The notes: generated by a model not told the origin, from the sequence alone. Positions 1 to 10,173 are shown, numbered from the stretch's first letter. The stretch: DNA of 64,000 nucleotides from Lutimaribacter pacificus (GCF_900142185.1 NZ_FQZZ01000001.1:558001-622000); one strand, 5' to 3'. Numbers and translations are program-made.

Positions 1-39
1 GTCCAGCGCCGCCGCGGCCGAGCTATAGACTTTCTTCAT
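1..39 (-). CDS. 3-oxoacid CoA-transferase subunit A, N-terminal fragment (runs off the window)
   Basis: Only the first 13 codons are present. They read MKKVYSSAAAALD, which matches how I remember the N-terminus of alphaproteobacterial succinyl-CoA:3-ketoacid CoA-transferase subunit A (MKKVYxSAxxALxG). A purine-rich ribosome-binding site (GGGAGACAGGA) lies just before the ATG. The family moves CoA from succinyl-CoA to acetoacetate in ketone-body and polyhydroxybutyrate catabolism, with subunit B usually next. The call rests on a very short match, so the product is tentative. The start codon and the presence of a gene are better supported. Confidence 0.55.
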   Translation of the reverse strand, partial: MKKVYSSAAAALD

Positions 40-139
40 TCCTGTCTCCCTCAATCCGGTATGCTCCGGTCTTGCCGGGAGACAGGCACAGAGTCAACGC
101 GATCCTCGGCCGGCCGGCCGAATTCGCAGCGGCGGGGAA

Positions 140-155
140 GGGGCGGAACCGCCCC
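140..155 (-). terminator. hairpin just after the L,D-transpeptidase gene
   Basis: GGGGCGG-AA-CCGCCCC forms a perfect 7-bp GC stem 3 bases beyond the stop of the minus-strand L,D-transpeptidase gene. There is no run of T on the minus-strand side, so it is a weak candidate intrinsic terminator, or an mRNA 3'-end stabiliser. Confidence 0.4.
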
Positions 156-158
156 GGA

Positions 159-737
159 TCAGATGATCCGCACCTGCGTTCCGACCGGCGCGCGGTCGAA
201 CAGGTCGGCGATCATCTCGTTGTAAAGGCCGATACACCCGTCCGACGACCGCCGCCCGATCTTGCGCGTGTCATGGGTGCCGTGGATCAGGTAGGCGGGC
301 CAGGACAGGTACATCGCATGTGTGCCCAGCGGGTTGTCGGGGCCCGGCGGCATATAGCGCACGTCCATGCCGCGCTCGATCATGCTGGGCGTCGGTGTCC
401 AGTCGGGGCCGACCTTCTTGCGCACGATGCGGGTATAGCCGCGTTTCGTCAGCTCGTCGCTCATCGGGACAGAGGTGGGATAGACGCGGTAGTCGGTGTC
501 GTCCGCGTTCCAGAAATGCAGCGCGCGCGACACCGTGTCGGCCACGATCGCGCCCTTGCCCAGCGTGTCGAAATGATCGCGCCAGTCCTGCGCCGAAAAG
601 CTTGATACGTTGTGGCGCACGCCGGGCTGCCCCTGCCGGCCGTCCGGCGCGGGCTCCGCCCGCAGCACCGCGGGGGCAAGCAGCGCCGCGCCCCCTGCCA
701 GCAACATCGCGCGCCGCGTTACGATTTTTCCTGCCAT
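159..737 (-). CDS. Tat-exported L,D-transpeptidase (YkuD family)
   Basis: A 192-aa protein expected to form 3-3 (L,D) peptidoglycan cross-links or attach proteins to the wall in the periplasm. The start at 737 is set by AGAGGA about 9 bases upstream and leaves a twin-arginine signal (RR at residues 8-9, then a hydrophobic stretch to an AxA-like site near residue 27). The YkuD catalytic signature is visible: His152 in HGTHDTRKIG and Cys168 in SSDGCIG. In most family members an Arg follows the catalytic Cys-Ile/Val (GCIR); here it is Gly. The gene lies alone between the CoA-transferase start and topA, all on the minus strand. Family assignment is secure, the precise wall substrate is unknown. 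Confidence 0.88.
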   Translation of the reverse strand: MAGKIVTRRAMLLAGGAALLAPAVLRAEPAPDGRQGQPGVRHNVSSFSAQDWRDHFDTLGKGAIVADTVSRALHFWNADDTDYRVYPTSVPMSDELTKRGYTRIVRKKVGPDWTPTPSMIERGMDVRYMPPGPDNPLGTHAMYLSWPAYLIHGTHDTRKIGRRSSDGCIGLYNEMIADLFDRAPVGTQVRII

Positions 738-834
738 TTGCCTGTCCTCTCGACCACCTGCCGTTTCGGCAAGTGATCGGTCAGGCGGGCGAAAATGGCC
801 AATCAACATGGCTCACGGCTGCGTGTGTCCGGGC

Positions 835-3372
835 TCAGGCCTTGCGGGCGGTCTTTTTCGCGGCGGTTTTCCGTTTGCCGCCCTTCTTCGCGGCTTTTTC
901 CGCGATCAGTTCCAGCGCCTGTTCCATCGTCACGCTGTCGGGCGCGGTGTCCTTGGGCAGGGTCGCGTTGATCTTGCCCCATTTGACATACGGGCCATAG
1001 CGCCCGTCCATCACGTTCACCGGGCCGCCCTCTTCGGGGTGGTCGCCCAGTTCCTTCAGCGCCTTGGCCGCGGCGCGGCCGCGCCCGCCGGGATTGGCGC
1101 GCTTTTCCGCCAGCAGCTCGACCGCGCGGTTCATGCCGATCTCGAACACGTCGGCGGGGTCTTTCAGGTTGGCATAGACGGGCTTGGCCTCGTCCGGCAA
1201 CTGGTGAGCGACATAGGGCCCGTAGCGGCCGAAATTGGCGGTGATGGCGCCGCCCTCGGGGTGTTCGCCCACGACGCGCGGCAGGCTGAGCAGCGTCAGC
1301 GCCTTTTCCAGCGTCATCTCGTCGGCCTGCCAGCCCTTGGGCAGGCTGGCGCGGTCGGGCTTCTTGTTCTCTTCCGTCGCCTCGCCGCGCTGCACATAGG
1401 GCCCGAACCGGCCCGAGCGCAGGCTGATCTCGTTGCCGTGCTCGTCCTCGCCCAGCACCCGGTCGCCCGACTCGGCCGCGTCGCCGCCGATGGGGCGGGT
1501 ATAGCGGCATTCGGGATAGCGCGAGCAGCCCACGAACCCGCCGGTGCGCGAGGTTTTCAGGTGCAGCTGCCCCTCGCCGCACAGCGGGCAGGCGCGCGGG
1601 TCGCCGCCATCCTCGCGCGGGGGATAGAGGGTGGGGGCCAGCGCGTCGTCCAGCACGTCCAGCACCTCGGTGATCCGCAATTCGGAGGTTTCCGAAATCG
1701 CGGCCGAGAAATCGCGCCAGAACTGGGCCAGCAGTTCCTTGTAATCGGTATGCCCGGCGCTGACCTCGTCCAGCTCGTCCTCGAGCGCGGCGGTGAAATC
1801 GTATTCCACGTAGCGGCGGAAGAAATTGGTCAGGAACACCGTGACGATCCGGCCCTTGTCCTCGGGGATCAGGCGGTTCTGTTCCTTGCGCACGTATTCG
1901 CGGTCCTGGATCGTGGTGACGATCGAGGCATAGGTCGAGGGCCGGCCGATGCCCAGCTCTTCCATCTTCTTGACCAGCGTCGCCTCGGTATAGCGGGGCG
2001 GCGGCTGGGTGAAATGCTGGTCCGGCGTGACCTGGCGCTTCTCGGCCTTTTCGCCCTGCATGATCTGGGGCAGGCGCTTGTCGTCGTCATCGACCACGCT
2101 GTCGTCGCGCCCTTCTTCGTAGACGCGCAGGAACCCGTCGAACAGCACCACCTGCCCGGTGGCCCGCAGGCCCACCTGGCCGTCGCCGCTGGCGATATCC
2201 ACCGTGGTGCGTTCCAGCCGCGCGGCCTCCATCTGGCAGGCGATGGTGCGTTTCCAGATCAGGTCGTACAGCTTGCGCTGGTCGGGGTCCGACAGTTTCA
2301 GCGCGGCGGCATCCTTTGTCATCACGGTGGGCCGGATGCATTCATGCGCTTCCTGCGCATTCTTGGCCTTGTTCTTGTACATGCGCGGGCTGGCGGGGAC
2401 ATAATCCGCGCCATAGCGGTCGGCGATGGCGTCGCGGGTGGCGTGCACCGCCTCGGGCGCCATGTCGATCCCGTCGGTCCGCATATAGGTGATGTGCCCC
2501 GCCTCGTAGAGCCGTTGCGCCGCGCTCATGGTCTGACGCGCGCCCATGCCGAACTTGCGGCTGGCCTCTTGCTGGAGCGTCGAGGTCATGAAGGGCGCGG
2601 CGGGGTTGCGGCTGGCCGGTTTCGCCTCGACCGAGGAAACGGTCAGGTCGCGGCTGGTGATCGCCTGCACGGCCAGTTCGGCCTGCGTTTCGTTCGAGAT
2701 ATCGTATTTGTCGAGCTTTTTGCCCGCCAGCACGGTCAGCCGCGCCTCGTATTCCTGGCCGCGCGGGGTGGCCAGCAGGGCCTTGACCGTCCAGTATTCG
2801 CGGGGCCTGAACGCCTCGATCTCCATCTCGCGCTCGACGATCAGGCGCAGGCAGACCGATTGCACCCGGCCCGCGCTGCGCGCGCCGGGCAGCTTGCGCC
2901 ACAAGACCGGGCTGAGGTTGAAACCGACAAGGTAATCCAGCGCGCGGCGTGCCAGATACGCCTCGACCAGCGGCGCGTCGATCTCGCGCGGGTTCTGCAT
3001 CGCCTCGGTCACCGCCGCCTTGGTGATGGCGTTGAAGGTGACGCGGCGCACATCGGTGTCCTTCCTGATGGCGCGGCGTTTGGTCAGCGCCTCTTTCAGG
3101 TGCCAGCTGATCGCCTCGCCCTCGCGGTCGGGGTCGGTGGCGAGGATCAGCGCGTTGTCGGATTTCAGCGCCTCGGCGATGGCGCGGACATGTTTCTGGC
3201 TGTCGCTGCCCACCTCCCATTTCATGTCGAAATCGTGTTCGGGGTCGACCGACCCGTCCTTGGGCGGCAGGTCGCGGACATGGCCGTAGGACGCCAGAAC
3301 CGTGTAGTCCGAGCCCAGATACTTGTTGATTGTCTTGGCCTTGGCAGGGGATTCGACAACAACGACGGGCAT
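835..3372 (-). CDS. topA: DNA topoisomerase I
   Basis: An 845-aa type IA topoisomerase that relaxes negative supercoils. The TOPRIM domain starts at the N-terminus (VVVESPAKAKTI) with the metal-binding DPDREGE at residues 80-86. The catalytic tyrosine is Tyr296 in GHITYMRTDG. After the core there is one visible four-cysteine zinc ribbon (CPLCGEGQ...GCSRYPEC) and several repeats of the RxGRxGPYVxxG type (TOPRIM_C repeats), then a Lys/Ala-rich tail. This is a normal alphaproteobacterial architecture with fewer zinc fingers than E. coli TopA. The ATG at 3372 is chosen over the upstream one at 3417 because AAAGGA precedes it and homologues begin MPVVVVESPAKAK. dprA lies upstream on the same strand, about 300 bp away. 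Confidence 0.97.
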   Translation of the reverse strand: MPVVVVESPAKAKTINKYLGSDYTVLASYGHVRDLPPKDGSVDPEHDFDMKWEVGSDSQKHVRAIAEALKSDNALILATDPDREGEAISWHLKEALTKRRAIRKDTDVRRVTFNAITKAAVTEAMQNPREIDAPLVEAYLARRALDYLVGFNLSPVLWRKLPGARSAGRVQSVCLRLIVEREMEIEAFRPREYWTVKALLATPRGQEYEARLTVLAGKKLDKYDISNETQAELAVQAITSRDLTVSSVEAKPASRNPAAPFMTSTLQQEASRKFGMGARQTMSAAQRLYEAGHITYMRTDGIDMAPEAVHATRDAIADRYGADYVPASPRMYKNKAKNAQEAHECIRPTVMTKDAAALKLSDPDQRKLYDLIWKRTIACQMEAARLERTTVDIASGDGQVGLRATGQVVLFDGFLRVYEEGRDDSVVDDDDKRLPQIMQGEKAEKRQVTPDQHFTQPPPRYTEATLVKKMEELGIGRPSTYASIVTTIQDREYVRKEQNRLIPEDKGRIVTVFLTNFFRRYVEYDFTAALEDELDEVSAGHTDYKELLAQFWRDFSAAISETSELRITEVLDVLDDALAPTLYPPREDGGDPRACPLCGEGQLHLKTSRTGGFVGCSRYPECRYTRPIGGDAAESGDRVLGEDEHGNEISLRSGRFGPYVQRGEATEENKKPDRASLPKGWQADEMTLEKALTLLSLPRVVGEHPEGGAITANFGRYGPYVAHQLPDEAKPVYANLKDPADVFEIGMNRAVELLAEKRANPGGRGRAAAKALKELGDHPEEGGPVNVMDGRYGPYVKWGKINATLPKDTAPDSVTMEQALELIAEKAAKKGGKRKTAAKKTARKA

Positions 3373-3671
3373 GTGGATTCCTTTCGACTCGGCACGGGGG
3401 CTGTGGCGGCGGACCATGTGGGGTGCATGCGTTGTTTGTCAATGCGCCGTATCGGGGCATTGCCTGCGGGCCGGTCGATATCGGGGGGAATGGCGGCGTT
3501 CGGTGCCCACGCAACCGGGGTTGCCTGCCGATCATGCAGCGACGGCAAACCGGAAGTGGCCGCCCGCCCGCGCAAGAAGTGTGAAACCGGGGCGGTTTGT
3601 CGCCCGTGCAGGGGCGCCGCACCCGGAAACGTAAGCCACCCGCACAAAGGGGCACCGCGTGCCGCCCGCCC

Positions 3672-4826
3672 TCAGTTGGTGCGCGCCAGCAGCCCGCCGG
3701 GATGGCGCACGATCCTGCCCTCAAGCTCCAGGTCGGTCAGCGCGGGGGCCACCGTGCGGGCGGGGGCCTTCAGGTCGCGGATAAGCTGATCCTCGGCCAG
3801 CGGCGAGGGGCCCAGCCGGTTCAGGATCTCGCCATGCAGGGCGGCGGTTTCGCGCAGGCTGCGCTTTTCCGGCGGGGGCGCGGGGATCTCGGCCGTCGCC
3901 GGCGCGGGGTCGGGCGTCGCTTGCGGGGTTTCGCGCACCGGCAATGCCTCGATCACGTCCTCGGCGCGGCGCACCAGCGTGGCGCCGTCGCGGATCAGCA
4001 TGTTGCACCCCGCCGCGCGCGCATCGAAGGGGTGGCCGGGCACCGCCAGCACCTCGCGCCCCTGGTCCAGCGCGTCGCGCGCGGTGATCAGGCTGCCGGA
4101 TTTCGCCGCCGCCTCGACCACCACGACGGCGCGGGCGAGGCCCGAGATCAGCCGGTTGCGGCGCGGGAAATGCCGGGCCTGCGGGGGCAGGCCCATCGGT
4201 TGCTCGGACAGGCGCAGGCCCCTGGCGGCGATATCTTCGGCCAGCCGGGTGTTTTCCGCCGGATAGATCGTGTCGACCCCGCCGGCCATCACCGCGATCG
4301 TGCCGGTGTCGAGCGTGGCCAGATGCACCGCCGTGTCGATGCCGCGCGCAAGGCCCGACACGGTGACGAAGCTCTGCCTGCCAAGGTCGGTCGCCAGCGC
4401 GCGCGCCATCCGCGTGCCCAGCGACGAGGCGTTGCGCGCGCCCACCATGGCGATCCGGTCGCGGTCCAGCAGGCCGGTATCGCCCATGGCCCAGAGGATC
4501 GGCGGCGGGTCCGAGAGATCGAGAAGGGATGCGGGGTAGTCGGGCGTGCCGATGCAGATCATGCACGCGCCGGCGGACTGCGCCTTGCGCAGCTCGGCCT
4601 GTGCAACGCCGGGCGGGCAGGGGGTGTAGTCGTCGACCCCGGCTGCGCGGGCGACATCGGGCAGGGCGTCCAGTGCGCCACCGGCAGAGCCGTGTTCGCG
4701 CATCAGCCGGTAGAATGTCGATGGCCCGACGCGGCGGGATCGCAAGAGGCGAAGCCACGACACCCGCTCATCTTCCGTGGTGGGTGGGAGTGGGGGGTGA
4801 GTGGAAGGATGAAACTCCTGTGGCAT
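3672..4826 (-). CDS. dprA: DNA-processing protein DprA
   Basis: A 384-aa DprA/Smf homologue. The family binds incoming single-stranded DNA and loads RecA during natural transformation. It is also required for receipt of gene-transfer-agent DNA in Rhodobacter capsulatus. The Rossmann-fold core is clear: VGARNASSLGTRMA, VSGLARGIDTAVH, FPRRNRLISGLA and KSGSLITARDALDQGR. A C-terminal winged-helix segment spans roughly residues 315-384 and contains LNRLGPSPLAEDQLI. The protein opens with a Pro-rich tail and HhH-like residues. The upstream region (4827-4948) carries a TTAA-N7-TAAA box and two palindromes, described separately, that may control it. Confidence 0.95.
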   Translation of the reverse strand: MPQEFHPSTHPPLPPTTEDERVSWLRLLRSRRVGPSTFYRLMREHGSAGGALDALPDVARAAGVDDYTPCPPGVAQAELRKAQSAGACMICIGTPDYPASLLDLSDPPPILWAMGDTGLLDRDRIAMVGARNASSLGTRMARALATDLGRQSFVTVSGLARGIDTAVHLATLDTGTIAVMAGGVDTIYPAENTRLAEDIAARGLRLSEQPMGLPPQARHFPRRNRLISGLARAVVVVEAAAKSGSLITARDALDQGREVLAVPGHPFDARAAGCNMLIRDGATLVRRAEDVIEALPVRETPQATPDPAPATAEIPAPPPEKRSLRETAALHGEILNRLGPSPLAEDQLIRDLKAPARTVAPALTDLELEGRIVRHPGGLLARTN

Positions 4827-4871
4827 CGCAACCTCGCCGTCTTGCTGGAATCATCTCTAGCGCACGGCTGG

Positions 4872-4886
4872 TTAACGCCCGGTAAA
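4872..4886. promoter_or_regulatory. CtrA-like box (TTAA-N7-TAAA) upstream of dprA
   Basis: TTAACGCCCGGTAAA matches the CtrA consensus TTAA-N7-TTAA at 7 of 8 half-site bases. It lies 46 bp upstream of the dprA start. CtrA controls dprA and other competence genes in Rhodobacter capsulatus, so a site here makes biological sense. The same word with the same spacing also occurs at 50740-50754, where there is no obvious promoter, which weakens a pure promoter reading. Confidence 0.4.
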
Positions 4887-4905
4887 CCCCGGCGGGGCGC
4901 GTGTG

Positions 4906-4939
4906 AAACCGCGCGGTTTTCAGGCGATACCGCGCGGTT
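4906..4939. repeat. two palindromes of the AACCGCGCGGTT family, 21 bp apart
   Basis: AAACCGCGCGGTTT is a perfect 14-bp palindrome centred at 4912.5. A second copy (ACCGCGCGGTT, one arm base changed) is centred at 4933.5, exactly 21 bp away. They lie between the tldD stop (4949) and the dprA start (4826). The two copies can pair as a stem of about 11 bp with a loop of about 10 bases, so they could end tldD transcription. Equally they could be two operator sites two helical turns apart. Six more copies occur at 50628-50817. Confidence 0.7.
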
Positions 4940-4948
4940 GCGGGCGCA

Positions 4949-6370
<1,422 letters not shown>

Positions 6371-6710
6371 GTGATCTGCCTTACCTGGGGGTGTTTCGTC
6401 CTGTCGGCGCCGGTGCCGCGCCTTCGCGCAATATAGGGGGTGTCGCCCGGCACCGCCACCGGGCATGGCGCGGCGCGGGCGGGCAGGGGAGCAAAGACAC
6501 ATGTCGAATGCCTGTTTTTCGTGGCTTGTGGCCGGGGGCGAATTTGATCTATGTCAAAAAAAGCGTCCGTTTGCCGCAACCGAAGATGTTGTCCGATGTG
6601 ACAGAATATGGTTTCTGGCAGCGACTGAATGCGGGATTCCGCCGTATACAACGTCAGGCGGGCTCCGATGGGACCAAAACGAACGAACGATCAACCGATC
6701 AGGGTGACAC
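6371..6710. promoter_or_regulatory. divergent control region between tldD and the cytochrome oxidase operon
   Basis: 340 bp without a gene. It holds the leaders of tldD (minus) and ctaC (plus). The stretch from about 6535 to 6665 is clearly AT-richer than the genes around it and carries the FnrL-like box at 6544-6557. I see no convincing open frame or RNA gene here. Confidence 0.6.
6544..6557. promoter_or_regulatory. FnrL/CRP-FNR-type box upstream of ctaC
   Basis: TTGATCTATGTCAA matches the FNR/FnrL dyad TTGAT-N4-ATCAA with one substitution (GTCAA for ATCAA). It lies 154 bp before the ctaC start codon. In Rhodobacter-type bacteria FnrL reads oxygen and adjusts respiratory oxidases, so the site suggests that aa3 oxidase expression responds to oxygen. 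The long distance to ctaC implies a transcript start well upstream, or repression. This is inferred from the motif only. Confidence 0.6.
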
Positions 6711-7553
6711 ATGCGACTTTTCTCTAGCCTTCTGGCCGCATCCGCAGCCTTTACCGCCGCGCCTGCCTTTGCGCAGGAAGGGTTGGAAATCATCGGCAAG
6801 CCGACCGAGGGCGGTATGGGCTTTCAGCCCGCCGCGACCGAGCTTGCCCGCGATCTGCAAGGGCTGGACGGCCTGATTCTGGTGATCATCACCGCCATCA
6901 CGCTGCTGGTCTGCGTGCTGCTGCTCTACGTGATCTTCCGCTACAACCGTCGCGTGAACCCCAGCCCGGCCAGCTTTACCCATAACTCGCCGCTCGAGGT
7001 GGCATGGACCATCGGGCCGATCGTGATCCTGGTCTTCATCGGGGCGTTCTCGCTGCCGGTGCTGTTCAAGCAACAGGAAATCCCCGAGGGTGACATCTAT
7101 ATCAAGGTGACCGGCTACCAGTGGTACTGGGGCTATGAATATACCGATCACGAGTTCGGCTTTGAAAGCTTCCTGCTGGCCAGGGACGAGCTGGAAGAAA
7201 ACGGCTACAGCCAGGACGAATACCTGCTGGCCACCGACACAGCCGTGGTGGTGCCCGTCGGCAAGACCGTGGTCATGGACGTGACCGCCGCCGACGTGAT
7301 CCACAGCTGGACGATCCCCGCCTTCGGTGTGAAACAGGACGCCGTGCCGGGCCGCATCGCGCAGCTTTGGTTCAGTGCCGAAAAGGAAGGCGTGTATTTC
7401 GGCCAGTGTTCGGAACTGTGCGGCAAGGATCACGCCTATATGCCGATCACCGTCAAGGTGGTCAGCCAGGAGGCCTATGACGACTGGCTGCAGGGCGCGA
7501 TCGACGAATACGCGGGCAACCCCGCCTCGGTCGACCTGGCCTCGGCCGAGTGA
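6711..7553 (+). CDS. ctaC: cytochrome c oxidase subunit II
   Basis: A 280-aa subunit II of the aa3-type cytochrome c oxidase, which carries the binuclear CuA centre that takes electrons from cytochrome c on the periplasmic side. A signal peptide ends near AFAQ (residue 22). Two transmembrane helices follow (about residues 53-75 and 96-115). The cupredoxin domain has the aromatic docking patch YQWYWGYE, the His ligand in VIHSWTIP and the CuA loop [14 protein letters not shown]. It is the first gene of the ctaC-ctaB-orf-ctaG-ctaE cluster. The gene for subunit I (ctaD) is not in the window, as is common in Rhodobacterales. Confidence 0.97.
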   Translation: MRLFSSLLAASAAFTAAPAFAQEGLEIIGKPTEGGMGFQPAATELARDLQGLDGLILVIITAITLLVCVLLLYVIFRYNRRVNPSPASFTHNSPLEVAWTIGPIVILVFIGAFSLPVLFKQQEIPEGDIYIKVTGYQWYWGYEYTDHEFGFESFLLARDELEENGYSQDEYLLATDTAVVVPVGKTVVMDVTAADVIHSWTIPAFGVKQDAVPGRIAQLWFSAEKEGVYFGQCSELCGKDHAYMPITVKVVSQEAYDDWLQGAIDEYAGNPASVDLASAE

Positions 7554-7566
7554 CGCAAGCCTGACC

Positions 7567-7588
7567 GGGATGCGCCCGCGCGCATCCC
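7567..7588 (+). other. RNA hairpin between ctaC and ctaB
   Basis: GGGATGCGC-CCGC-GCGCATCCC is a perfect 9-bp stem with a 4-base loop in the 60-bp ctaC-ctaB gap. No T run follows, so it is more likely to protect the 3' end of the ctaC message, or to attenuate read-through, than to be a full terminator. Structural subunits are needed in larger amounts than assembly factors, which would fit. Confidence 0.5.
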
Positions 7589-7613
7589 GCAGCGCCAGCC
7601 AACGGGACACGAC

Positions 7614-8552
7614 ATGAGCGACGCGACGATCAACACGACGGTTAACCAGCCCGAGGCCGGGTTCGGCGACTATGTCGCGCTGCTCAAGCCGCGCGTGATG
7701 TCGCTGGTGGTGTTCACCGCCGCGGTGGGCCTGCTGGCCGCGCCGGTTGCCGTGCACCCGTTCATCGCATTCTGCGCGATCCTGTTCATCGCCATCGGGG
7801 CCGGGGCCTCGGGGGCGCTGAACATGTGGTGGGACGCCGATATCGACCGGGTGATGAAGCGCACCGCGCGCCGCCCGGTGCCCGCCGGCAAGGTGACCGC
7901 GCAAGAGGCGCTGGCACTGGGCGCGACGCTGTCGGTGATGGCGGTGGTGATGCTGTGGCTGGCGACCAACTGGGTGGCCGCTGCGATCCTGGCATTCACC
8001 ATCTTTTTCTATGCCGTCGTCTATACCATGTGGCTGAAACGCTGGACGCCGCAGAACATCGTGATCGGCGGTGCGTCGGGGGCGTTCCCGCCGATGATCG
8101 GCTGGGCCGTGGCCACCGGCGGGGTCAGCGTGGAATCGGTGCTGATGTTCGCGCTGATCTTCATGTGGACGCCGCCGCATTTCTGGTCGCTCGCGCTGTT
8201 CATGAATTCCGACTATCAAAAGGCCGGCGTGCCGATGCTGACCGTGACGCATGGCCGCCGGGTGACGCGCAATCACATCTTCTGTTACACGCTGCTGCTG
8301 GCCGCGCTGGCCATCGGCGCCGGCTTTACCGCCATCGGCGGGCCGATCTACCTGGCGGTGGCGGTGGTGCTGAACGCGATGTTCGTGCTGGGCGCCTGGC
8401 GCATCTGGCGCCGCGACGAGGCCTGCGCCGATGCCGACGGATTTGCCACCGAGAAGAAGTTTTTCCGCCTGTCGCTGCTGTATCTTTTCGCGCATTTCGG
8501 CGCGATCCTGGCCGAGGCGGCGCTGCGCCCCTGGGGCCTTGGAGGCTGGTGA
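7614..8552 (+). CDS. ctaB: protoheme IX farnesyltransferase (heme O synthase)
   Basis: A 312-aa integral membrane prenyltransferase that adds a farnesyl group to heme B to make heme O, the precursor of the heme A used by the neighbouring aa3 oxidase. The first Asp-rich motif is clear ([19 protein letters not shown]). The second conserved region follows in the [12 protein letters not shown] and [13 protein letters not shown] segments. About eight to nine hydrophobic helices are visible, the usual size and topology. It lies between ctaC and the assembly genes in the same transcription unit. Confidence 0.97.
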   Translation: MSDATINTTVNQPEAGFGDYVALLKPRVMSLVVFTAAVGLLAAPVAVHPFIAFCAILFIAIGAGASGALNMWWDADIDRVMKRTARRPVPAGKVTAQEALALGATLSVMAVVMLWLATNWVAAAILAFTIFFYAVVYTMWLKRWTPQNIVIGGASGAFPPMIGWAVATGGVSVESVLMFALIFMWTPPHFWSLALFMNSDYQKAGVPMLTVTHGRRVTRNHIFCYTLLLAALAIGAGFTAIGGPIYLAVAVVLNAMFVLGAWRIWRRDEACADADGFATEKKFFRLSLLYLFAHFGAILAEAALRPWGLGGW

Positions 8553-8557
8553 ACGCA

Positions 8558-8725
8558 ATGAGCTTTCGCGAGGAACACGAACTGCATGGCCGCCGCAAGG
8601 GCCGCAATATCGGGGTGGGGCTGACCTTGGCGGCTTTCATCGTGATCGTGTTCGGCCTGACGGTGGTGAAAGTGACCCGCGGCGATTTCGAACCGCCGCG
8701 CGGCCAGCAGGTTGAGGGGAACTGA
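8558..8725 (+). CDS. small single-helix cytochrome oxidase accessory protein (CoxF-like)
   Basis: A 55-aa protein, [17 protein letters not shown] at the start, then one transmembrane helix (about residues 18-37) and a short polar tail rich in Pro and Gly. It starts 5 bp after the ctaB stop and ends 3 bp before ctaG. A small one-helix protein in exactly this place is characteristic of alphaproteobacterial cox operons and is often left unannotated. The basic N-terminus suggests it faces the cytoplasm. The role in oxidase assembly is inferred from position only. Confidence 0.8.
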   Translation: MSFREEHELHGRRKGRNIGVGLTLAAFIVIVFGLTVVKVTRGDFEPPRGQQVEGN

Positions 8726-8728
8726 CGC

Positions 8729-9304
8729 ATGGCGATGGATCCGAAAACCAGGACATTGGCGCAGACCGTGGGCGTGGTCGTCCTGATGGGCGGGCTGGCC
8801 TGGGCGTCGGTGCCGTTCTACGACTGGTTCTGCCGCGTCACCGGATTTGGCGGCGTGACCGACGTGGCCGATGCCGGGTCGGACGTGATCCTGGACCAGA
8901 CCATCAAGATCCGCTTCGATGCCTCGAAAGAGCGCGGTATGCCGTGGGAGTTCAAACCGCTCCAGCGCGAGATGGAGATCCGCATCGGCGAAACCGGCCT
9001 TGCCTTCTACGAGGCTTACAACCCGACGGACCGTCCCATCGCGGGCACCGCCAGCTATAACGTGGCGCCCTACGAGGCGGGCGGCTTTTTCACCAAGATC
9101 GACTGCTTCTGCTTCGAACAGCAGATCCTGCAGCCGGGCGAGCGGGTGGAAATGCCGGTGACCTTCTATGTCGATCCCGAGATCGTCGAGGACCGCGACG
9201 CGAAATACGTCCACCGGATCACGCTGGGCTACACGTTCCACGAAACCGACCTGCCCGAGGATCAAGCTGCGCTCGACCAGGGCGGGGACAAGTCCGTTAA
9301 CTAA
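8729..9304 (+). CDS. ctaG: cytochrome c oxidase assembly protein CtaG (Cox11 family)
   Basis: A 191-aa copper chaperone that delivers copper to the CuB site of oxidase subunit I. One N-terminal membrane helix (about residues 13-31) anchors a periplasmic immunoglobulin-like domain. The copper-binding CFCF signature is present in [10 protein letters not shown], and other Cox11 features follow ([17 protein letters not shown]). It lies between the CoxF-like gene and ctaE with short gaps, so it is very probably cotranscribed. Confidence 0.96.
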   Translation: MAMDPKTRTLAQTVGVVVLMGGLAWASVPFYDWFCRVTGFGGVTDVADAGSDVILDQTIKIRFDASKERGMPWEFKPLQREMEIRIGETGLAFYEAYNPTDRPIAGTASYNVAPYEAGGFFTKIDCFCFEQQILQPGERVEMPVTFYVDPEIVEDRDAKYVHRITLGYTFHETDLPEDQAALDQGGDKSVN

Positions 9305-9327
9305 GAAAAGCCAACGAGGGAAACGCG

Positions 9328-10128
9328 ATGGCGCATGAAAAGAACCACGATTATCACATTCTGACCCCGTCACTGTGGCCCCTGCTTGGGGCGATTGCGG
9401 GCTTTACCATGCTGTTCGGCGCGGTCATGTGGATGCATGACAGCGGCCCCTGGGTTTTCCTGATCGGCCTGGTCGGCGTCCTGTACGTCATGTTCGGCTG
9501 GTGGGCCGACGTGGTGGCCGAAAGCCAGGTGGGCGATCATACGCCGGTGGTTCAGATCGGCCTGCGCTATGGCTTCATCCTGTTCATCATGTCCGAGGTG
9601 ATGTTCTTTGCCGCGTGGTTCTGGAGCTTTTTCAAGCACGCCATGTACCCGATGGGCCCGGAAAGCCCGATGGTCGACGGGCAGTGGCCGCCCGCGGGTA
9701 TCGAAACCTTCGATCCCTGGCACCTGCCGCTGATCAACACGCTGATCCTGCTGTGCTCGGGCGCGGCGGCCACCTGGGCGCACCACGCGCTGGTGCATGA
9801 GAACAACCGCGAAGACATGAAATGGGGCCTGATCATCGCCATCGTTCTGGGCGCCATCTTTACCCTGTTCCAGGCCTATGAATACAGCCACGCCGCCTTT
9901 GGCTTCTCGGGCAATATCTATGGCGCCAACTTCTTCATGGCGACGGGGTTCCACGGGTTCCACGTGATCATCGGCACGATCTTCCTGTTCGTCTGCCTGG
10001 TGCGGCTGATGCGCGGGCATTTCACGCCCGAAAAGCATGTCGGCTTCGAGGCGGCGGCGTGGTACTGGCACTTCGTCGACGTGGTGTGGCTGTTCCTGTT
10101 TGCCGCAGTCTACATCTGGGGCGGCTGA
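9328..10128 (+). CDS. ctaE: cytochrome c oxidase subunit III
   Basis: A 266-aa, seven-helix subunit III of the aa3 oxidase, which supports proton uptake and turnover stability. Family landmarks are visible: the N-terminal [36 protein letters not shown], the TWAHHAL region, and the C-terminal [14 protein letters not shown] and [15 protein letters not shown] good ribosome-binding site (AACGAGGGAAAC) precedes the ATG. A strong terminator follows at 10174-10204, suggesting that the oxidase operon mostly ends here. Confidence 0.97.
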   Translation: MAHEKNHDYHILTPSLWPLLGAIAGFTMLFGAVMWMHDSGPWVFLIGLVGVLYVMFGWWADVVAESQVGDHTPVVQIGLRYGFILFIMSEVMFFAAWFWSFFKHAMYPMGPESPMVDGQWPPAGIETFDPWHLPLINTLILLCSGAAATWAHHALVHENNREDMKWGLIIAIVLGAIFTLFQAYEYSHAAFGFSGNIYGANFFMATGFHGFHVIIGTIFLFVCLVRLMRGHFTPEKHVGFEAAAWYWHFVDVVWLFLFAAVYIWGG

Positions 10129-10173
10129 GGCACCTGCCTTTGCGGTTGAATTTCACCGCGTAAACCGACAGAA

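Noticed and set aside
1112-1126. ACCGCGCGGTTC inside topA
   Set aside because: Matches the palindrome core but encodes Asn-Arg-Ala-Val in topA and stands alone, so it is probably a coding coincidence.
610-3789. 1059-aa open frame on the plus strand
   Set aside because: It is antisense to topA, Ala/Arg/Gly/His-rich and without recognisable domains. High G+C keeps the opposite frame open.
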